Shown here: positions 12,851 through 24,328 of the stretch, in pieces | Numbering within the stretch: position 1 is the first letter of the stretch | Layout: each line of letters opens with the position of its first letter | DNA from: Icerya purchasi | Lineage: Eukaryota > Arthropoda > Insecta > Hemiptera > Monophlebidae | Assembly: GCA_039619475.1 (NCBI GenBank) | Contig: CM077115.1 | Location: forward strand, 477,598,400-477,662,399 | Length of the DNA: 64,000 bases | Direction of reading: 5' to 3' | Program-made: the position numbers and the translations under genes | Notes under the pieces: model-generated | Told to the model about the DNA's origin: nothing | What the model saw: the letters and a program-made list of their open reading frames with translations, nothing else | Databases searched by the model: none

Positions 12851-13555
12851 TTACATAACTTTTGTACCGTAATTTTTTGATTTTATGAAAGGACTCGCGC
12901 ATTTTATTTGATATTTTGAATTTTACTTTTATAGGTTTATCAAGTGATGAATTATAATTTTTGAAGTGATTTTTAAGGTCGTTTTAAATACCATATTATA
13001 TATTCCTAACGGTTTTTTGGGGTTTTTGCCACCCAGGGTAATCGGTCATCTTGATAGATAGTTTTAAAAAGAGTTTTAATTGTAATTTATGTTGCAAATT
13101 TCGAAATTAATAAGTCAAGCGGTTCGTGAGTTATTGATACATTGTATGTGTACAGAATCCTAAAAAAACGCTACGGACATATTACTTCGTTTATGAAGTG
13201 TCGGTAATAAGAAGCGATATTACACTAAAGTCTCTTTACAAACGATAAAAAAAGTGAATAATTAATAAAGCTAATTATAATATATTACAAATAAAAACAT
13301 AAAAGAAACAGATATTTTTTCACGAATATCACAGTTTGGCAGTCTTTTTACTAGATAAAATGAGCTATATGTTATTGAAAAAGGACTTGTATAATATATA
13401 TTTTCGCGTTTATCGTGAACAATATTGATACAATTCAAATATGACACACATTTTAGGTTGTAATTTATAATCTACGTAAATTTCATTCAAATCTGTTGAG
13501 CCTTTTTTTTTTTTTTTTTTTTTCTTTTTTAAATATAAAATAATATTATTTTATA
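12851..13555. other. Unassigned sequence
   Basis: No recognisable frame. A T22 run at 13503-13525 may be the poly-A end of the minus-oriented LINE relic that follows. Confidence 0.4.
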
Positions 13556-13559
13556 TATT

Positions 13560-13900
13560 ATCTTTTGGGCGCGCCAGCGACTTTGACCCAACAACTACAG
13601 AAATTAAGGAAATAGTTAAATAGAGAGACGATTAGAAATAGAGCTTAGCAAAGATTGAAGTACAGGGATTATATCTGGAGATCGAAAGGAAAGGACAAAG
13701 GAAGAATTATAGGGAGCAGGAAGACCCAAGATTTTAGAGTACAAAACAGAGCGCTCAAAATCAAAGGCAAGGCATTCAAAGAAGATGCGGTTTGCATCAC
13801 ATATGAGAGGAGCGATGGAACTATGAAGGGGACAATCGGGTGGGAATTAATTAAAATCATTTCGGAGAAAAGCGGAGAGACGGAAATATTCTTGCGTATA
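13560..13900 (-). pseudogene. LINE C-terminal region and 3' end (minus)
   Basis: A minus-strand frame reads VCDANRIFFEC, then LAFDFERSVLYS, then LGLPAPYNSSF. This matches the order seen in the copy at 54124-54640 (VCDADYMFIKC, then LSAEC, then LGLPTPYCSSY). The first block is the end of the C-terminal Cys/His motif. The remainder was coding or near-coding in the parent. The 3' terminus near 13570 reads GCGCCCAAAAGAT in element sense, close to the GAGCCCAAAATATG terminus of the 54124 copy. Confidence 0.5.
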
Positions 13901-13904
13901 TGAA

Positions 13905-14755
13905 TATATTTATGTCTTAAAATTTGTCGCGATTAAAATGTTTACAAAACATTAACAGTGACGAAAGAGCTGATAAAAAAGGCTTATGTGCACACATGGT
14001 TTTTTTATAAATAAGACCAAACTGTAAAACGGTAAAAATCATTGCCGAAACGAAATGTCGATCGTTGTATTCGTAAAACGCGCCTTGTTCGGTTGCCGAT
14101 GTGAACATTTCATTTTAGTAGTCAAGCAAAACTTTTGTCGACTGTCAGAAATTGACTTTGACTCGCAAAATCGGACCGCCAATTTCCATCACTGCTCCGC
14201 TTGATTTTCTATCGGGATTTTTTCGAATGCTATTTTTCGCTTTAGTGCAATATGTTGTTTTTTTTTTTTTTTCTCACATTAGAGCTCCAAGTTTTTAATC
14301 TCTATACAAGTGCCATTGTTTTTCAAAAAAAAATTTCTATATTTAATTTTTCAAATTTTAGTTTATGAACCAAGACGAAGTTTTTCTCTCTTTCTGTAAT
14401 TTATTATTAAGGGCATTGCGTGTTCGTACAAGAGATAATATATTTGGCTTGGATTATTACCGACACTGTCTAATCTATATATCGAATTTGTTAGCCGGTT
14501 TTTGTATCACATTCCCCACACAATAGAAGAGGTCATTTTAGAACTAGAAACAACATCTACTTTATTACGTAGAAATTGAACATTTCATGATTTTGATATG
14601 TAGTAGCAGAATGATATTCATTATCTTCCGGAAATATCTGCATATATACGGAATATTTTGAGATTTTTACACATTTACCTAGATCATGAAGTTTTTTTTT
14701 TCTTCAAATTAGAACATTAACCAAGAGCAATGATTCAGACCACTAAAGAAAGCGT
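13905..14755. other. Unassigned A+T-rich sequence
   Basis: Homopolymer T tracts at about 14258-14272 and 14693-14701. No gene, tRNA or inverted repeat recognised. Confidence 0.4.
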
Positions 14756-14759
14756 TAAA

Positions 14760-15380
14760 AATACGAAAAAGGATTAAGTATAGAAATAGAGAATATAAAC
14801 GATTACTAGTCCAGAAACAGCAGCATAATGGGAAAAAAACAAGAATGTACATATATACATATATTGTTTAGGAACGGGTAGGAAAAATCAAGCTTACGAG
14901 TTGTGCGAGGAAAAAGGAAACACTTGGAATGAATGTAGTCGACGTCGCAAAAACAATTATTATCCGCAGGATAGGGAGATGACATAATGGAGCATCGAAA
15001 AAGAGGAGAAAGAAAATGGAGCAATTGAGCCGTATTATAGTGGAGAGGTGATACCTTGACTAAGTTGACTAAGATTAGGGTGAAGACAAGCACCCGGAAG
15101 TCGTGCAGAAGAATGTGGTTAAATTTGGCGGTAAAAGACGCGAGTATTAAAAAAAGAAAAAAAGAGAACTTTAGACCGTGTTTCAAAGTGAACATGTTTT
15201 GTAATAAAAGGTTGAGAGGCGAATGATCTTTGTCTTCCGAAAGATTGGTACTATACTCAGATCTACTATCCCTTAATATCCCCACGCCGTATTCTTCTTT
15301 TATCCTCGCCTTTCCCTCACTGTCTGTTGTCCCTGCTAGTGCTAAATTCTTGTCTTTAATCCGCGACCGTATAAACATTT
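14760..15380 (-). pseudogene. Probable LINE 3' coding end (minus)
   Basis: The long minus-strand frame ending at 14806 contains FCDVDYIHSKCFLFPRTTRK, which resembles the C-terminal Cys/His stretch of the neighbouring LINE relics (V-C-D-x-x-x-x-F-x-x-C followed by an Arg-containing segment). The upstream part of this frame does not match anything I recognise and may be read in the wrong frame. A T run at 14693-14701 is a candidate poly-A end. Confidence 0.35.
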
Positions 15381-15539
15381 AAGCAAATCCCTCATCCTTT
15401 TCTTATCTTAATATTTTGGTTCCCCCGCCGCCTTCACTTGGTGCATTGTGGGCCTCTTTGCTCGAATGATGGCCATAGTGGTACTGGGTCAAGGTGGTGC
15501 GGATCTTCCTGAGTTAGTATGAACGCTACGCTATTTGGC

Positions 15540-15800
15540 GATCATGCTGGCCTCCTCTTCCGATGTGGAGCCTCTTTCCTTTTTATCCTTAATATATCGT
15601 AAGCTCGTGGTCCGCAGATGCCGTTTGAATAATGGATAATCAATCATTTTGCTTTTCTTTAAAGGAATTGCGAGCACTGCTTTGCAGTTGCAACCGTAGG
15701 CGAATAGCGATGTCTTGTCTCTTGCCTCATCGGGCACTGTGGGCACCGCATTGCAGCTGTGGCCATATTGTTGATGAGGATCTTTTTATGGGCGCTGCAC
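15540..15800 (+). pseudogene. Possible LINE C-terminal zinc-motif fragment (plus)
   Basis: The plus-strand frame around 15665-15800 reads RRRIAMSCLLPHR, then APHCSCGHIVDEDLFM. A basic segment, a C-S-C-G turn and V-D-E in place of the usual T-x-x-H-I echo the end of RNase H-type LINE ORF2. The second Cys/His half is degraded. This is a motif resemblance only. Confidence 0.35.
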
Positions 15801-16187
15801 AACAATCGCAGACATTGATAAAAATACTTTTCTTTTTATGCTGGTCACATCGCGCATTTAGTTTAAATAGATATATTATAATCAGGTATAACGGCTAACA
15901 GGACATGAAAGCTTTCCTTTCCTTTACGGTATCATTCTTTATATTTTTTCGTTGATATATTTATTTCCCTTCGGACTGCTAATTGCACGAGTTCTAGTAC
16001 CGATATTTTTTGACTCCCTTGCTATTTCTCCATAGTAGTTCTGGCCGTCTCCACCTTCCTCGAATAACTTTCTTAGTGTCCTCAGTTTCCTTTTGTCCTA
16101 CGTTCTTCCTTCTTGATGGGTAATTGTCTATAGCTGATAAGCCGAATAAAAAAAGAAAAAAAAAAAAGACTCCTTCGGGAATAGCAC

Positions 16188-16447
16188 CATGCGCGTCGCC
16201 AGCGGGGGACAGGGAGGGGCAGCTGCCCCTCCCTGGAGCCTTGAAACTTTTTAATCAACTGGCATTGATGAATATTCATAGGCGCGTAATCATGGACAAT
16301 TTGGAAAACTTATGTTTAAATTAATATTTTATTCTTGTTTAATAAAATATTAAGCCTTTAGAACTTATAAATTTTATTTTTCCTATAACTCATATCCTCT
16401 TTCTACCATTTTGCCCCTCCCTGGCGGATCGGCTGGCGACGCCCTTG
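16188..16447. mobile_element. hAT-type MITE, copy 1 (260 bp)
   Basis: Terminal inverted repeats CATGCGCGTCGCCA (left) and, complemented, CAAGGGCGTCGCCA (right). Perfect 8-bp target duplication AATAGCAC at 16180-16187 and 16448-16455. The interior shares GGCGCGTAATCATGGACAAT and TAAGCCTTTA with the copy at 37121-37632. No coding capacity. The open frames on either strand here are by-products of the palindromic ends. Confidence 0.85.
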
Positions 16448-16471
16448 AATAGCACAATGATAGTAGCTACT

Positions 16472-16524
16472 CTTGCCTAACCAGAAAATTAATTCCTATT
16501 TTATTAATTTTCTGGTTAGGCAAG
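16472..16524. repeat. Perfect 22-bp hairpin
   Basis: Arms 16472-16493 and 16503-16524 are exact complements with a 9-base loop (TCCTATTTT). It lies 17 bases beyond the MITE target duplication. It could be a tiny foldback element. Confidence 0.85.
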
Positions 16525-18080
16525 TTCAGGTAATGTACCTTGGACTCAGCCTGGCCAATTTCTCCTTCCCAAAGATTTTATTCAGGCTCCGTGGGTGATG
16601 TTGAACATTTACGGCCATGGTTGTCTGTTTATAACCTTTTTCCTAATTAAATATTATGTATCTTTCATTAGTTGGCAGTATTCTTATATTAACTGATTGG
16701 TGGCTAAATGGCTTGATAGTTAACTAAAGCCGAGCCATAAAAAAAAAAAAAAAAAAAAAAAAAAGGGAAATCGATATTTGGACGGATTAAAGTAGAGAAA
16801 TAAGTGGACGATAAGGGTGCGCGTAAACAGAATGTAATAAAAAGCTGTGACAGAATAGAAAAATAACTTCATTAGTAAAAACCGGCAACTTCTGATAGTG
16901 TTTTTTTGTCAAGTTATATTCGGACATATCAGCGGCATCAAGATCATTTGATCTCGTATTAATCCGCCAATGTACGGCAATGTGCAGTTCAGCAGATATA
17001 TATATAATGGGAGTGCGATTAAAATTAGACTTTTAAGATTTAATAAGAAGGGTGAAAAGTAGTGATATTTCAAAAAGGACTAGTCTCCCTTTGAAATAAC
17101 TCACGATTTAGACATAGCAGTTCCTCGTGTTAATTGTTTACGGCATCGTGCATTAGAAAAATAAGTTTTAGGAGGAATTAACACGTGTTACGGTGTTTAG
17201 AAGTCCGTTAAATAACAGAATGTTAAAAAGTACTCGTATTTTGTAAGTTTAAATAAAGACAAAAATAAACAAAACAAATAAAAACGTGCTCGCTCGTTTT
17301 GGTAATTTTCACTTTGAAGAGGTATTTTCTGAAGTTTTTGTATGCAGCGAGCGGATGACTGAATTCAAATTCGGCTGAATTTGGTGTGTATCTTTATTAA
17401 GTGGTTCGTGAACGTGTGGAAAAAGAAAATAATAAGGTAGATTTTTCATTCGCGAATTCTGCATTAGATTATTATAAATTTGATCTTTTAAAATTTGACT
17501 TTGACGTTTGCTTGTTATTCCATGAAATATGCTTTTATTACAAATGTGCGAAAGATGTAAAATATTGTCGAGCTGAAAAAAATATTCGTTGCGGTTGGTA
17601 TTTTTTGTCAGCCTTGAAAGGGGAGAACTCTCACGGTGTTCACGTTGATCTATTTATCATTAATATCAATAAATTGTTTTTAAAGGTTTCTCTTTTCGGT
17701 TTTCATTTATTCCTTATTTTTTTAGAAAGCAACATGACCTATAAACAACTTCATTTCGGTGTCTGTTGCTTTTCTCTTGTTTTTTATTTCCGAGAAAAGT
17801 GCACATTTGAAACAGCTGAAATACCACGGCGTATTCGTTGATTATAAAAAGATAATGAACCAATCAGAATGTTTTTACAATATGATGTTCTTTAATGATA
17901 CAATTAGAATTAATCATTTTAAAACCAATTGAGAAAATATTGTTGTTTACAATCGGGGTTATTTTACTTCAGAATTTATTATTCACACTTGCTTTTTCAT
18001 TATTTTAAATTACGTAATAAATCATGTTCTACATATTTGGTTTCATTCAGGAATACCCCAAAAAATTTTCTCTAGTAAAA
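16525..18080. other. Unassigned sequence
   Basis: A24 tract at about 16740-16764. A 146-codon plus-strand frame at 17401-17841 begins at a GTG, is rich in Phe, Leu and Lys and resembles no family I know. A+T-rich chance frames of this size are possible, so it is not called a gene. Confidence 0.35.
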
Positions 18081-18149
18081 ATATGAAAAAAATGTCTGCC
18101 CCTCCAAGAACATAAATTGCCCCCATCCGAAACAGAGTCCTGAATCCAT
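18081..18149. mobile_element. Solo hAT-like right terminus
   Basis: The sequence ends ...TCCTGAATCCATCCCTG, complement CAGGGATGGATTCAGGA, preceded by C-rich runs (GCCCCTCC, GCCCCCAT), a typical hAT terminus. No matching left end or 8-bp duplication was found upstream, so the element is truncated or the call is wrong. Confidence 0.3.
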
Positions 18150-18342
18150 CCCTGTTACCGTATTGACTATCTTAAATTCCTGAAAGTACTCCTTAAGAAG
18201 AATCCCTTCCGCATCTCAGAACAGCGGCAAAAAGACTTTTCAGACTGACGGTGTTTCATCCGCGACAGACTTACATATATTATCGGGAGTATAAAAATGT
18301 ATCCAGAATTCTATAGTTCATGGCAATACGATCGAGAAGGAT

Positions 18343-20010
18343 AGACTCCATTCGCAATGCTAAAATTGATACTTTGCAACGCGACACGATCATACCAATG
18401 TTTTTGCTTCTATCCATATCCGCGCCAGTAGATTGCGCCAGCAGATGTTAGCTGTACACTTGATGTCCTAAAACTGTTAACAATTAACATTTAGCCGGTT
18501 TTGCTGTAATTGTATAAGTTTGAATTTCAGTGTTCTAATATATTATAAAGTGTATGATGTACCACACTTGTATTACATAGTTATATTAATTGCATCCGAA
18601 AGCACAACTATCAATACTGTATGATATATTCTACTACATTACTCTTTGTATTGTAATCGATATAAAAAAAAAGTTTTATAGTTCAACTTTAATTTGAAAA
18701 AGTTCGGATATTACACGGTATTAATCCATCGAGCGAAAGATTATATTTACAAAATAGAGTTATAAAAGCGACTAACAATGAACATTTGAGAAATTATCTT
18801 CTATATGCAGTATGTAATGGTTTTCAAATCATGGTTCCAACATCATAGGGGTTTGAATATTAAAAAAAAAGTTGTCGATTTATAAATGCATAGTTAAAAC
18901 ATTACAGTTATTATTTAAATATACCCGTATGGTTAGGAATTTTTTTAAGAGGCATTTTGTAATAATAATGATGAACAGAAATAATGGTAATAGATGAAAT
19001 AAAGAATTAAAGGGAAATAAAGTTCAGAAGAAATCTTATGGCAATACAACAAATTATTCAACCAACAACAATCTCAGAAACCATAATTATACTTTCGAAC
19101 GTAGAAAAAATGTCTATTATTTATGAATTTATTTCGTATAGTACATCAAAAAATGTAATATGAACTGAGACACGGGATTTCTGAAGCAATTAAGGTGAAT
19201 GGTAAACGATCTTTACATAATGTTTACAATTACATTCAATTAAAAGTTGTGTCTATTTAATCATTATCATTAAATACATATTCAGATATGCAAATATAAG
19301 AACAGAATGGTGCAAATGAAAGTTGATGTACAATTATGATAAGAAAGACGGGTTTTTTTATAAACAAGTGTAAATAAAAACTCGCAAAGCATTGACGATT
19401 TTAATCAAATGTTATGTGAGTTTCGACGGCTAATCTCTGCGGAAATTGTTCACGTAAATCAATTTTTTTAAATCATTTTCTTCCGAAAATAATTATTAAA
19501 CTTATGTTCACTTCGGTTGAAATTTTATAGGCTTTGCTTTTCCCTCCACTTCACATCTTTTTTGTAGTAACCTTCGCTTTTTTCACATAATTATAATAAA
19601 CTAGTTTTATTTTTACAATTTTTATTTTACACGTATTTATATCGTTAAATGATTTCGAGTTCAAGCTAGTAGTAAGTATCTAAAAAATATTTCACATCGT
19701 TTAAAAATAAAATAACTACGAATACTCTCTATGTAATTTGTTATAAAATTAAAATAATTTTTCTAATATAAAATATGTGTAACATTTGTTTAAATATTTT
19801 AAAATAAAAAGTTCGCTTCGCTGCTGGTTTTAACTTTTCGTTTACGTATACTGACAAACCGCTCAAGCATTAGACTCATAGCCATTACCCCGAGACCACT
19901 ACTTCGCTTACATGATTGGGTCTAAAATATTATAATATAGTATTGTATATAAAAACAGTGCGATCGTGTAGCACTGCAAAGGGTCCCTTTTAGCATTGCG
20001 AATGGAGTCT
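18343..20010. repeat. 1.67-kb segment bounded by a 23-bp perfect inverted repeat
   Basis: Bases 18343-18365 and 19988-20010 are exact complements. Similarity continues about 25 bases inward (ACTTTGCAACGC.ACACGATC against CCTTTGCAGTGC.ACACGATC) and weakly outward. This looks like a DNA-transposon terminus pair, but the 1.6-kb interior contains no recognisable transposase and no target duplication is clear. Confidence 0.5.
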
Positions 20011-20860
20011 AGTATCGAGAAGAGTCTCATTTTTCTGATGATAAAATTTCTCTTCTTTGTGCTACTCCGTTAAATGTTAATGCAGCTAGAGTGCCGAAAC
20101 TAACAAGTATACATATATCGCAAAGTGAAAAAAAAATCGTTCGACTAAAAAAATTTCGCTCACGCCTACAAAATACAAGTAGTTAAAATACATATCGGAC
20201 TAGCTCAGTAAGTGTGTTTCTGAGAACCTGAAAGAAAGTAAGAGAACGCAACCAAAAACACGATGAAAAAGATTTTTTTTTTTTTTAAGATTGTCCGATA
20301 GCATTAAAAATTTTACGATCGACAGATTCACCAAACAGTAGCATGTCGACGATATACATATGTTGGAATGCTACTTATTGTGAGGTTCGAAGTACAATTT
20401 GTGTTTTATGTGTAGAAAATGAAATACCGGCCGAGTTAACTGTTACGTATGGAGATAATGTGACGAGTAGACAAATGACGTTGCGGTGAATGCAACAGTC
20501 TGTAGGGAGAAGAATGGGTAAATGCTCGATTTACAGCGTTCAAGCTAATCAATCTTCTGATGCAATAAACGATGATATTATTGCTGCTGTTTTTACCGTT
20601 ATCCACGATAATTGCGATAATTGATGCACCAGTCGAGATGGGCTTCAGGAATTTATCGTGTATATAGAAATTCTTTTATTATTTCAATTCGCCATCACAA
20701 ACAGTGCCGATAAATAACAGAAATCGCAAATAGTCTTCTACATACATATATTATTTATGCACAAAACAATATTATTATAACTGTACGATCGCATGTTACT
20801 TCGTGGCTAATTTAAAATACATCGCAACAAAAAGTATACAAATAAGAAACATCCAGGTTC
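20011..20860. other. Unassigned sequence
   Basis: T run at 20273-20286. A tRNA A-box-like word (CTAGCTCAGTAAGTG, about 20200) lacks a matching B box or folded structure. No gene supported. Confidence 0.35.
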
Positions 20861-21120
20861 AGCTACCGTAGCCTAGTTGTTTAGATAGTGGTGTTTCGTT
20901 TGGCTAGGACCTGGATCAAAATCCCGAATCCGTAAATTAATAATATAGATTTTTTTTTTTTTTTAATAATATAGATAGATTCTTTTAATAGACGAGCCTC
21001 CTCCCCAAGAAAATGTGCCTCGGGGCACAGGGCAGAAGTAAAACTTCAAAGGCGTTTTCCCGAACTTCCATTTGAGGTTATTAGTACCAACTTTACCAAG
21101 AGTAAGAACCAAATGGGGAG
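20861..21120 (+). mobile_element. Possible tRNA-derived SINE
   Basis: The head contains a degenerate pol III A box (TAGCCTAGTTGT at 20869-20880) and, 32 bases later, a B-box-like GGATCAAAATCCC (20913-20925). Downstream comes a G/C-richer body with a small GTGCCTCGGGGCAC hairpin. It is interrupted at 20951-20963 by a T tract flanked by 13-bp repeats. No second copy or tail was found in the window, so the SINE call rests on the two boxes. Confidence 0.35.
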
Positions 21121-21968
21121 ATCTGTAGTTCACATAAACACGTATCTATGAAGTTTCACTTAAAGAAAAACAAAAACAAATAAAAAATTAACGCGTTTGT
21201 TTTATTAATCATTGATCGTTAGATTCTGTAAAAGATACAATAGGCTTATGGTAACTGAAATATGAAATATAAGTTTTTGATGTAATTTTATCAATATACA
21301 TATATCCAGAAAATATTGCATCAATGGTAGTTCTGTGCTCTGCCGTTGATACATTTGGATTATTATTAACAATTGAAGTTCGGTTTGAAGAAATTCTATT
21401 AAAAGTAAAGAATCGTCTGATGCAAAATTGACACGTTGAAGCTTCCAGCTAATATCACTGGTTACGTGTTCATAGCGACCAAAAGAGGAGACCGCGAAGG
21501 TAATTTCCTGAAAATCTCTGATATACTAAGACAATGAACTGCGATCATATTCTGTTACGGTTCTTTTATAAATTATGTAATTTATAAATTCGTTATTATT
21601 TACTTTAAACTTGATATTTCTATATTAATATTAACATTAAAGTACGCAATATTACAAAAACGTAATTTAATGCAAAATGCCTAGGCAATGTATATAATTT
21701 TTGTTAATGTAAAATTATAATAGATGAATGGAGGTGTACACTCACATCCGGTTTAATTTTTCTAATAAAATGCACCGTTGTCTAAATGCTCGGTATAGTT
21801 TTAGTTGAAAATAAAATATCAATAAACATGAGTACGCTTCTAGTCATGTATTATCATTTCTAGCAGTTTTAACGAAATGCCTATTATTGACAAGCCCAGG
21901 GAAAAACCCAAACAAGAAAAAAAAAAGTCCACATGCGTACATTCAGGCATGCGCGTGCGCACACATAC

Positions 21969-21974
<6 letters not shown>
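21121..21974. other. Unassigned A+T-rich sequence
   Basis: No convincing frame, repeat terminus or RNA structure. Confidence 0.4.

Positions 21975-22033
<59 letters not shown>
21975..22033. repeat. (TA)n microsatellite, about 59 bp
   Basis: Uninterrupted TA dinucleotides directly left of the inverted-repeat element at 22068-22863. Confidence 0.95.
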
Positions 22034-22037
<4 letters not shown>

Positions 22038-22067
22038 ATTAGGAGGTCATAGATGGATCTATAGATA

Positions 22068-22863
22068 AAGGGGGGCGATACATGTAAAATTTAAAAAAAA
22101 AACGATTTTTTTTTTTTTTTATAAATAGTTAGTATAACATCTCAAAAATATGCCTGTAAATTTTCAAAATTAAATTCTCATTATTTTTCGATTTATAACT
22201 CGTTAAAGTGCCCCGCCTCAACTCAGCGCTCGAGTGCTATAGGTCTGTATTAGAGCGGTCGGCTCTTTTTACTTGCTTCTCGGATTCCTAACCTTGGAAC
22301 CTTTTATATTGAAGACCTGGATAAGCAGATGTTTAGAAACTCTTTTGTTTTTTGATTCCGTGAAAAGAACAGCTCTATGGTGATTCGGTACGCATAGCGC
22401 TTGACGACATTTGAGTTAGAAATTAATCTTTGATTGTCCATTGATTCACGATCTCTCAAACGTCGTTCTAGGTTGCGCCGCTGCTTTGTCGTGTCAAGGA
22501 TGCTTACTCAGCCAAAACCAAAAATCGTCATGTTCGATAGTAAGTCCCGTCGTTTGCACGGTCGCATCGCGGTAGAGACGCGTTCGTGTCTGAGTGGTAG
22601 TGGTCGAGGGCTGAGACAGTGACTTGTGCTTGCGGCGAAAACGTGGGATACTATTTGTCGAGTAACGTGGAGCTGCAGGCAGGCTGAAAAATCCCGCTAA
22701 AAATCAGGCAGGGTAGTATGTGCGGCGATTTAAGAACAGTGTTCTTGCTTCTTTGTTCTAGTCGTCGTCATCGATGCAACGTGTATGTCTAGTCGTTTTT
22801 CCTTATAAAATAAGCCTCTGAAAAATGGCCAAAATTTAGGCGGTTACATGTATCGCCCCCCTT
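22068..22863. mobile_element. 0.8-kb inverted-repeat DNA element of unknown superfamily
   Basis: Left end AAGGGGGGCGATACATGTAA recurs, complemented, at the right end (22844-22863). The right flank reads TTAA at the junction and the left TAAA, so a piggyBac-like TTAA site with one change is conceivable. The interior at 22230-22760 is clearly richer in G+C and CpG than the neighbourhood. It holds only small frames such as 22434-22622 (+), arginine/serine-rich with no known domain. Confidence 0.6.
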
Positions 22864-23160
22864 AAGAGATTGGCGCCCAAGAACAAAAGAAAAAGACAAA
22901 TAATCAAGAACACGCTAACAATATAATATGGGAAATGAAATCCTGTTTGTTAAAATAAAACAATGAATAATCATGATTAGCAAACATTTAATGTAGATAA
23001 TATGTTAGGAATGTTTTTCCGGAATACATTGCTTTAGATTTAGAAGATGAAGCGATTTAAGTTCAGACCATATGATCGACATTTTTAATAAGTAGGATAT
23101 TATGGGAAATATTTCCGATATGAATCTTTTTATATTCATTTTAAATGCCTGCTATTTGTA
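22864..23160. other. Unassigned sequence
   Basis: Nothing recognisable between the two DNA elements. Confidence 0.4.
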
Positions 23161-24326
23161 CAGACGACTCGAGATTATCCGGATTAATTGGGCAGCCAGT
23201 CGGTCCGGATAGCAAAAAATCCGGATACGCCGGAGTTTAAGGTAAGAATACTGCAAATTAAGTGAACAAAAAAATTAAAATTTGCTTATCCTAAAAAAAA
23301 AGTGAACATGAAAATTAACTTAAGGTGTACATTAACTAGTTTTTAAAGAAGTGTCTGTGATTAAGGGGTCTCTGTGTCTATCGCTGCATTCTCTTCTTTG
23401 TCGATATGTTTCGCCACTTGCATAAACAAATCATATCAGCCTCGGTGACGCTTCTTCCTATTGAGTTCCTCTAGCGCTACTTCGATCGCCTTCAGTCCTT
23501 CAACGTTTTGAAGAAGCTCGTTATCCATAGTTTCTTCAACTGGATCCTCGTTGAGTACCATGATATCCTCATCTGCCGTTTCTTCGATCTCGTCGCTGTC
23601 CATCTATTTTATAGCGTCATCCGTATTCGTTTCACATCCTGGAGTATTTTTTATTACAGAAACACAAGCTCGTCGGTGTCTTTTGAACTGTCCAAATTAC
23701 ATTGTTTGTCAATTTCATCCCATTTATCACTAACTCTAAATAATATTTTCCACGACCGCACTAATGCTATAGAACTAATCTCTTCCCATCCCTCAGATAA
23801 TCCCAAATGATGATAACATCAAGCATATCAACTGATTTTAAAGCAACCTAATAGTGCTTATAATTTTCAACGCTTGATATTAGTCTGATGAGAAGGCAGC
23901 GTCGATATCTTTTTTTTTTTTTTTAAGGCCTATAGGATGATCCCTTGATCTATAGGTTGACAAACCGATGTAACGTTTGCTGGAAGAAACATTACCTTTA
24001 TATCACTATCTTGTTTCTCAGTTGCCGGATTGTAGAATTGTCGAGAATAAGGATTGCTTTTTTCGGTAACTGTTTGTCGGACAAATGTTCCGCAACTGCG
24101 GGCACAAACTCTTTGTGAAACCAAGTTTTAAAAATTTAACAGCATCTTCATTTGCAGCGAATGTAAACAAATATTCAAATATGTACTGCATATATGTAGC
24201 TGTGGATTTTATAAAAGCGCTTTGGATTTTTCTTCTTTTTTTATTTTATTTTATTTTATTTTATTTTTTTTTTTTTTGAAAAATCGATCCGGATAATACA
24301 GAGTCCGGATAATCGCGAGTCGACTG
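23161..24326 (-). mobile_element. Decayed pogo/Tigger transposon
   Basis: Left end CAGACGACTCGAGATTATCC and right end (complement) CAGTCGACTCGCGATTATCC are inverted repeats flanked by TA on both sides (23159-23160 and 24327-24328). A shorter GTCCGGAT word is repeated inside each end. The transposase is encoded on the minus strand. Two homopolymer or simple-repeat tracts, T14 at 23911-23924 and (TTTTA)n at 24240-24265, have expanded inside it. Confidence 0.9.
23380..24170 (-). pseudogene. Tigger (pogo-type) DDE transposase, broken
   Basis: On the minus strand from about 24150 down, the frames give TWFHKEFVPAV, then LPKKAILILDNS (second catalytic Asp region). Next is MFLPANVTSVCQPIDQG, the hallmark LPPN-T-S-QP-DQG segment, followed by a KKYRR-type stretch and GWEEISSIALVRSWKILF. 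An acidic C-terminal tail (DEDIMVLNEDPVEE) then leads to LKAIEVALEEL. At least three frameshifts or stops separate these blocks, so no active enzyme is made. The N-terminal CENP-B/HTH domain is missing. The protein would have cut and pasted the element through its terminal repeats. Confidence 0.85.
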
Positions 24327-24328
24327 TA

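Noticed and set aside
14806..15378. 190-codon minus-strand frame as an intact gene
   Set aside because: Only a short Cys/His stretch is recognisable, as part of LINE debris. The start codon and N-terminal half are unsupported.
17401..17841. 146-codon plus-strand frame as a gene
   Set aside because: It starts at GTG, is A+T-driven in composition and matches no family. Kept only as a note on the region.
20190..20240. tRNA gene suggested by an A-box-like CTAGCTCAGT word
   Set aside because: No B box, acceptor stem or anticodon arm can be drawn.
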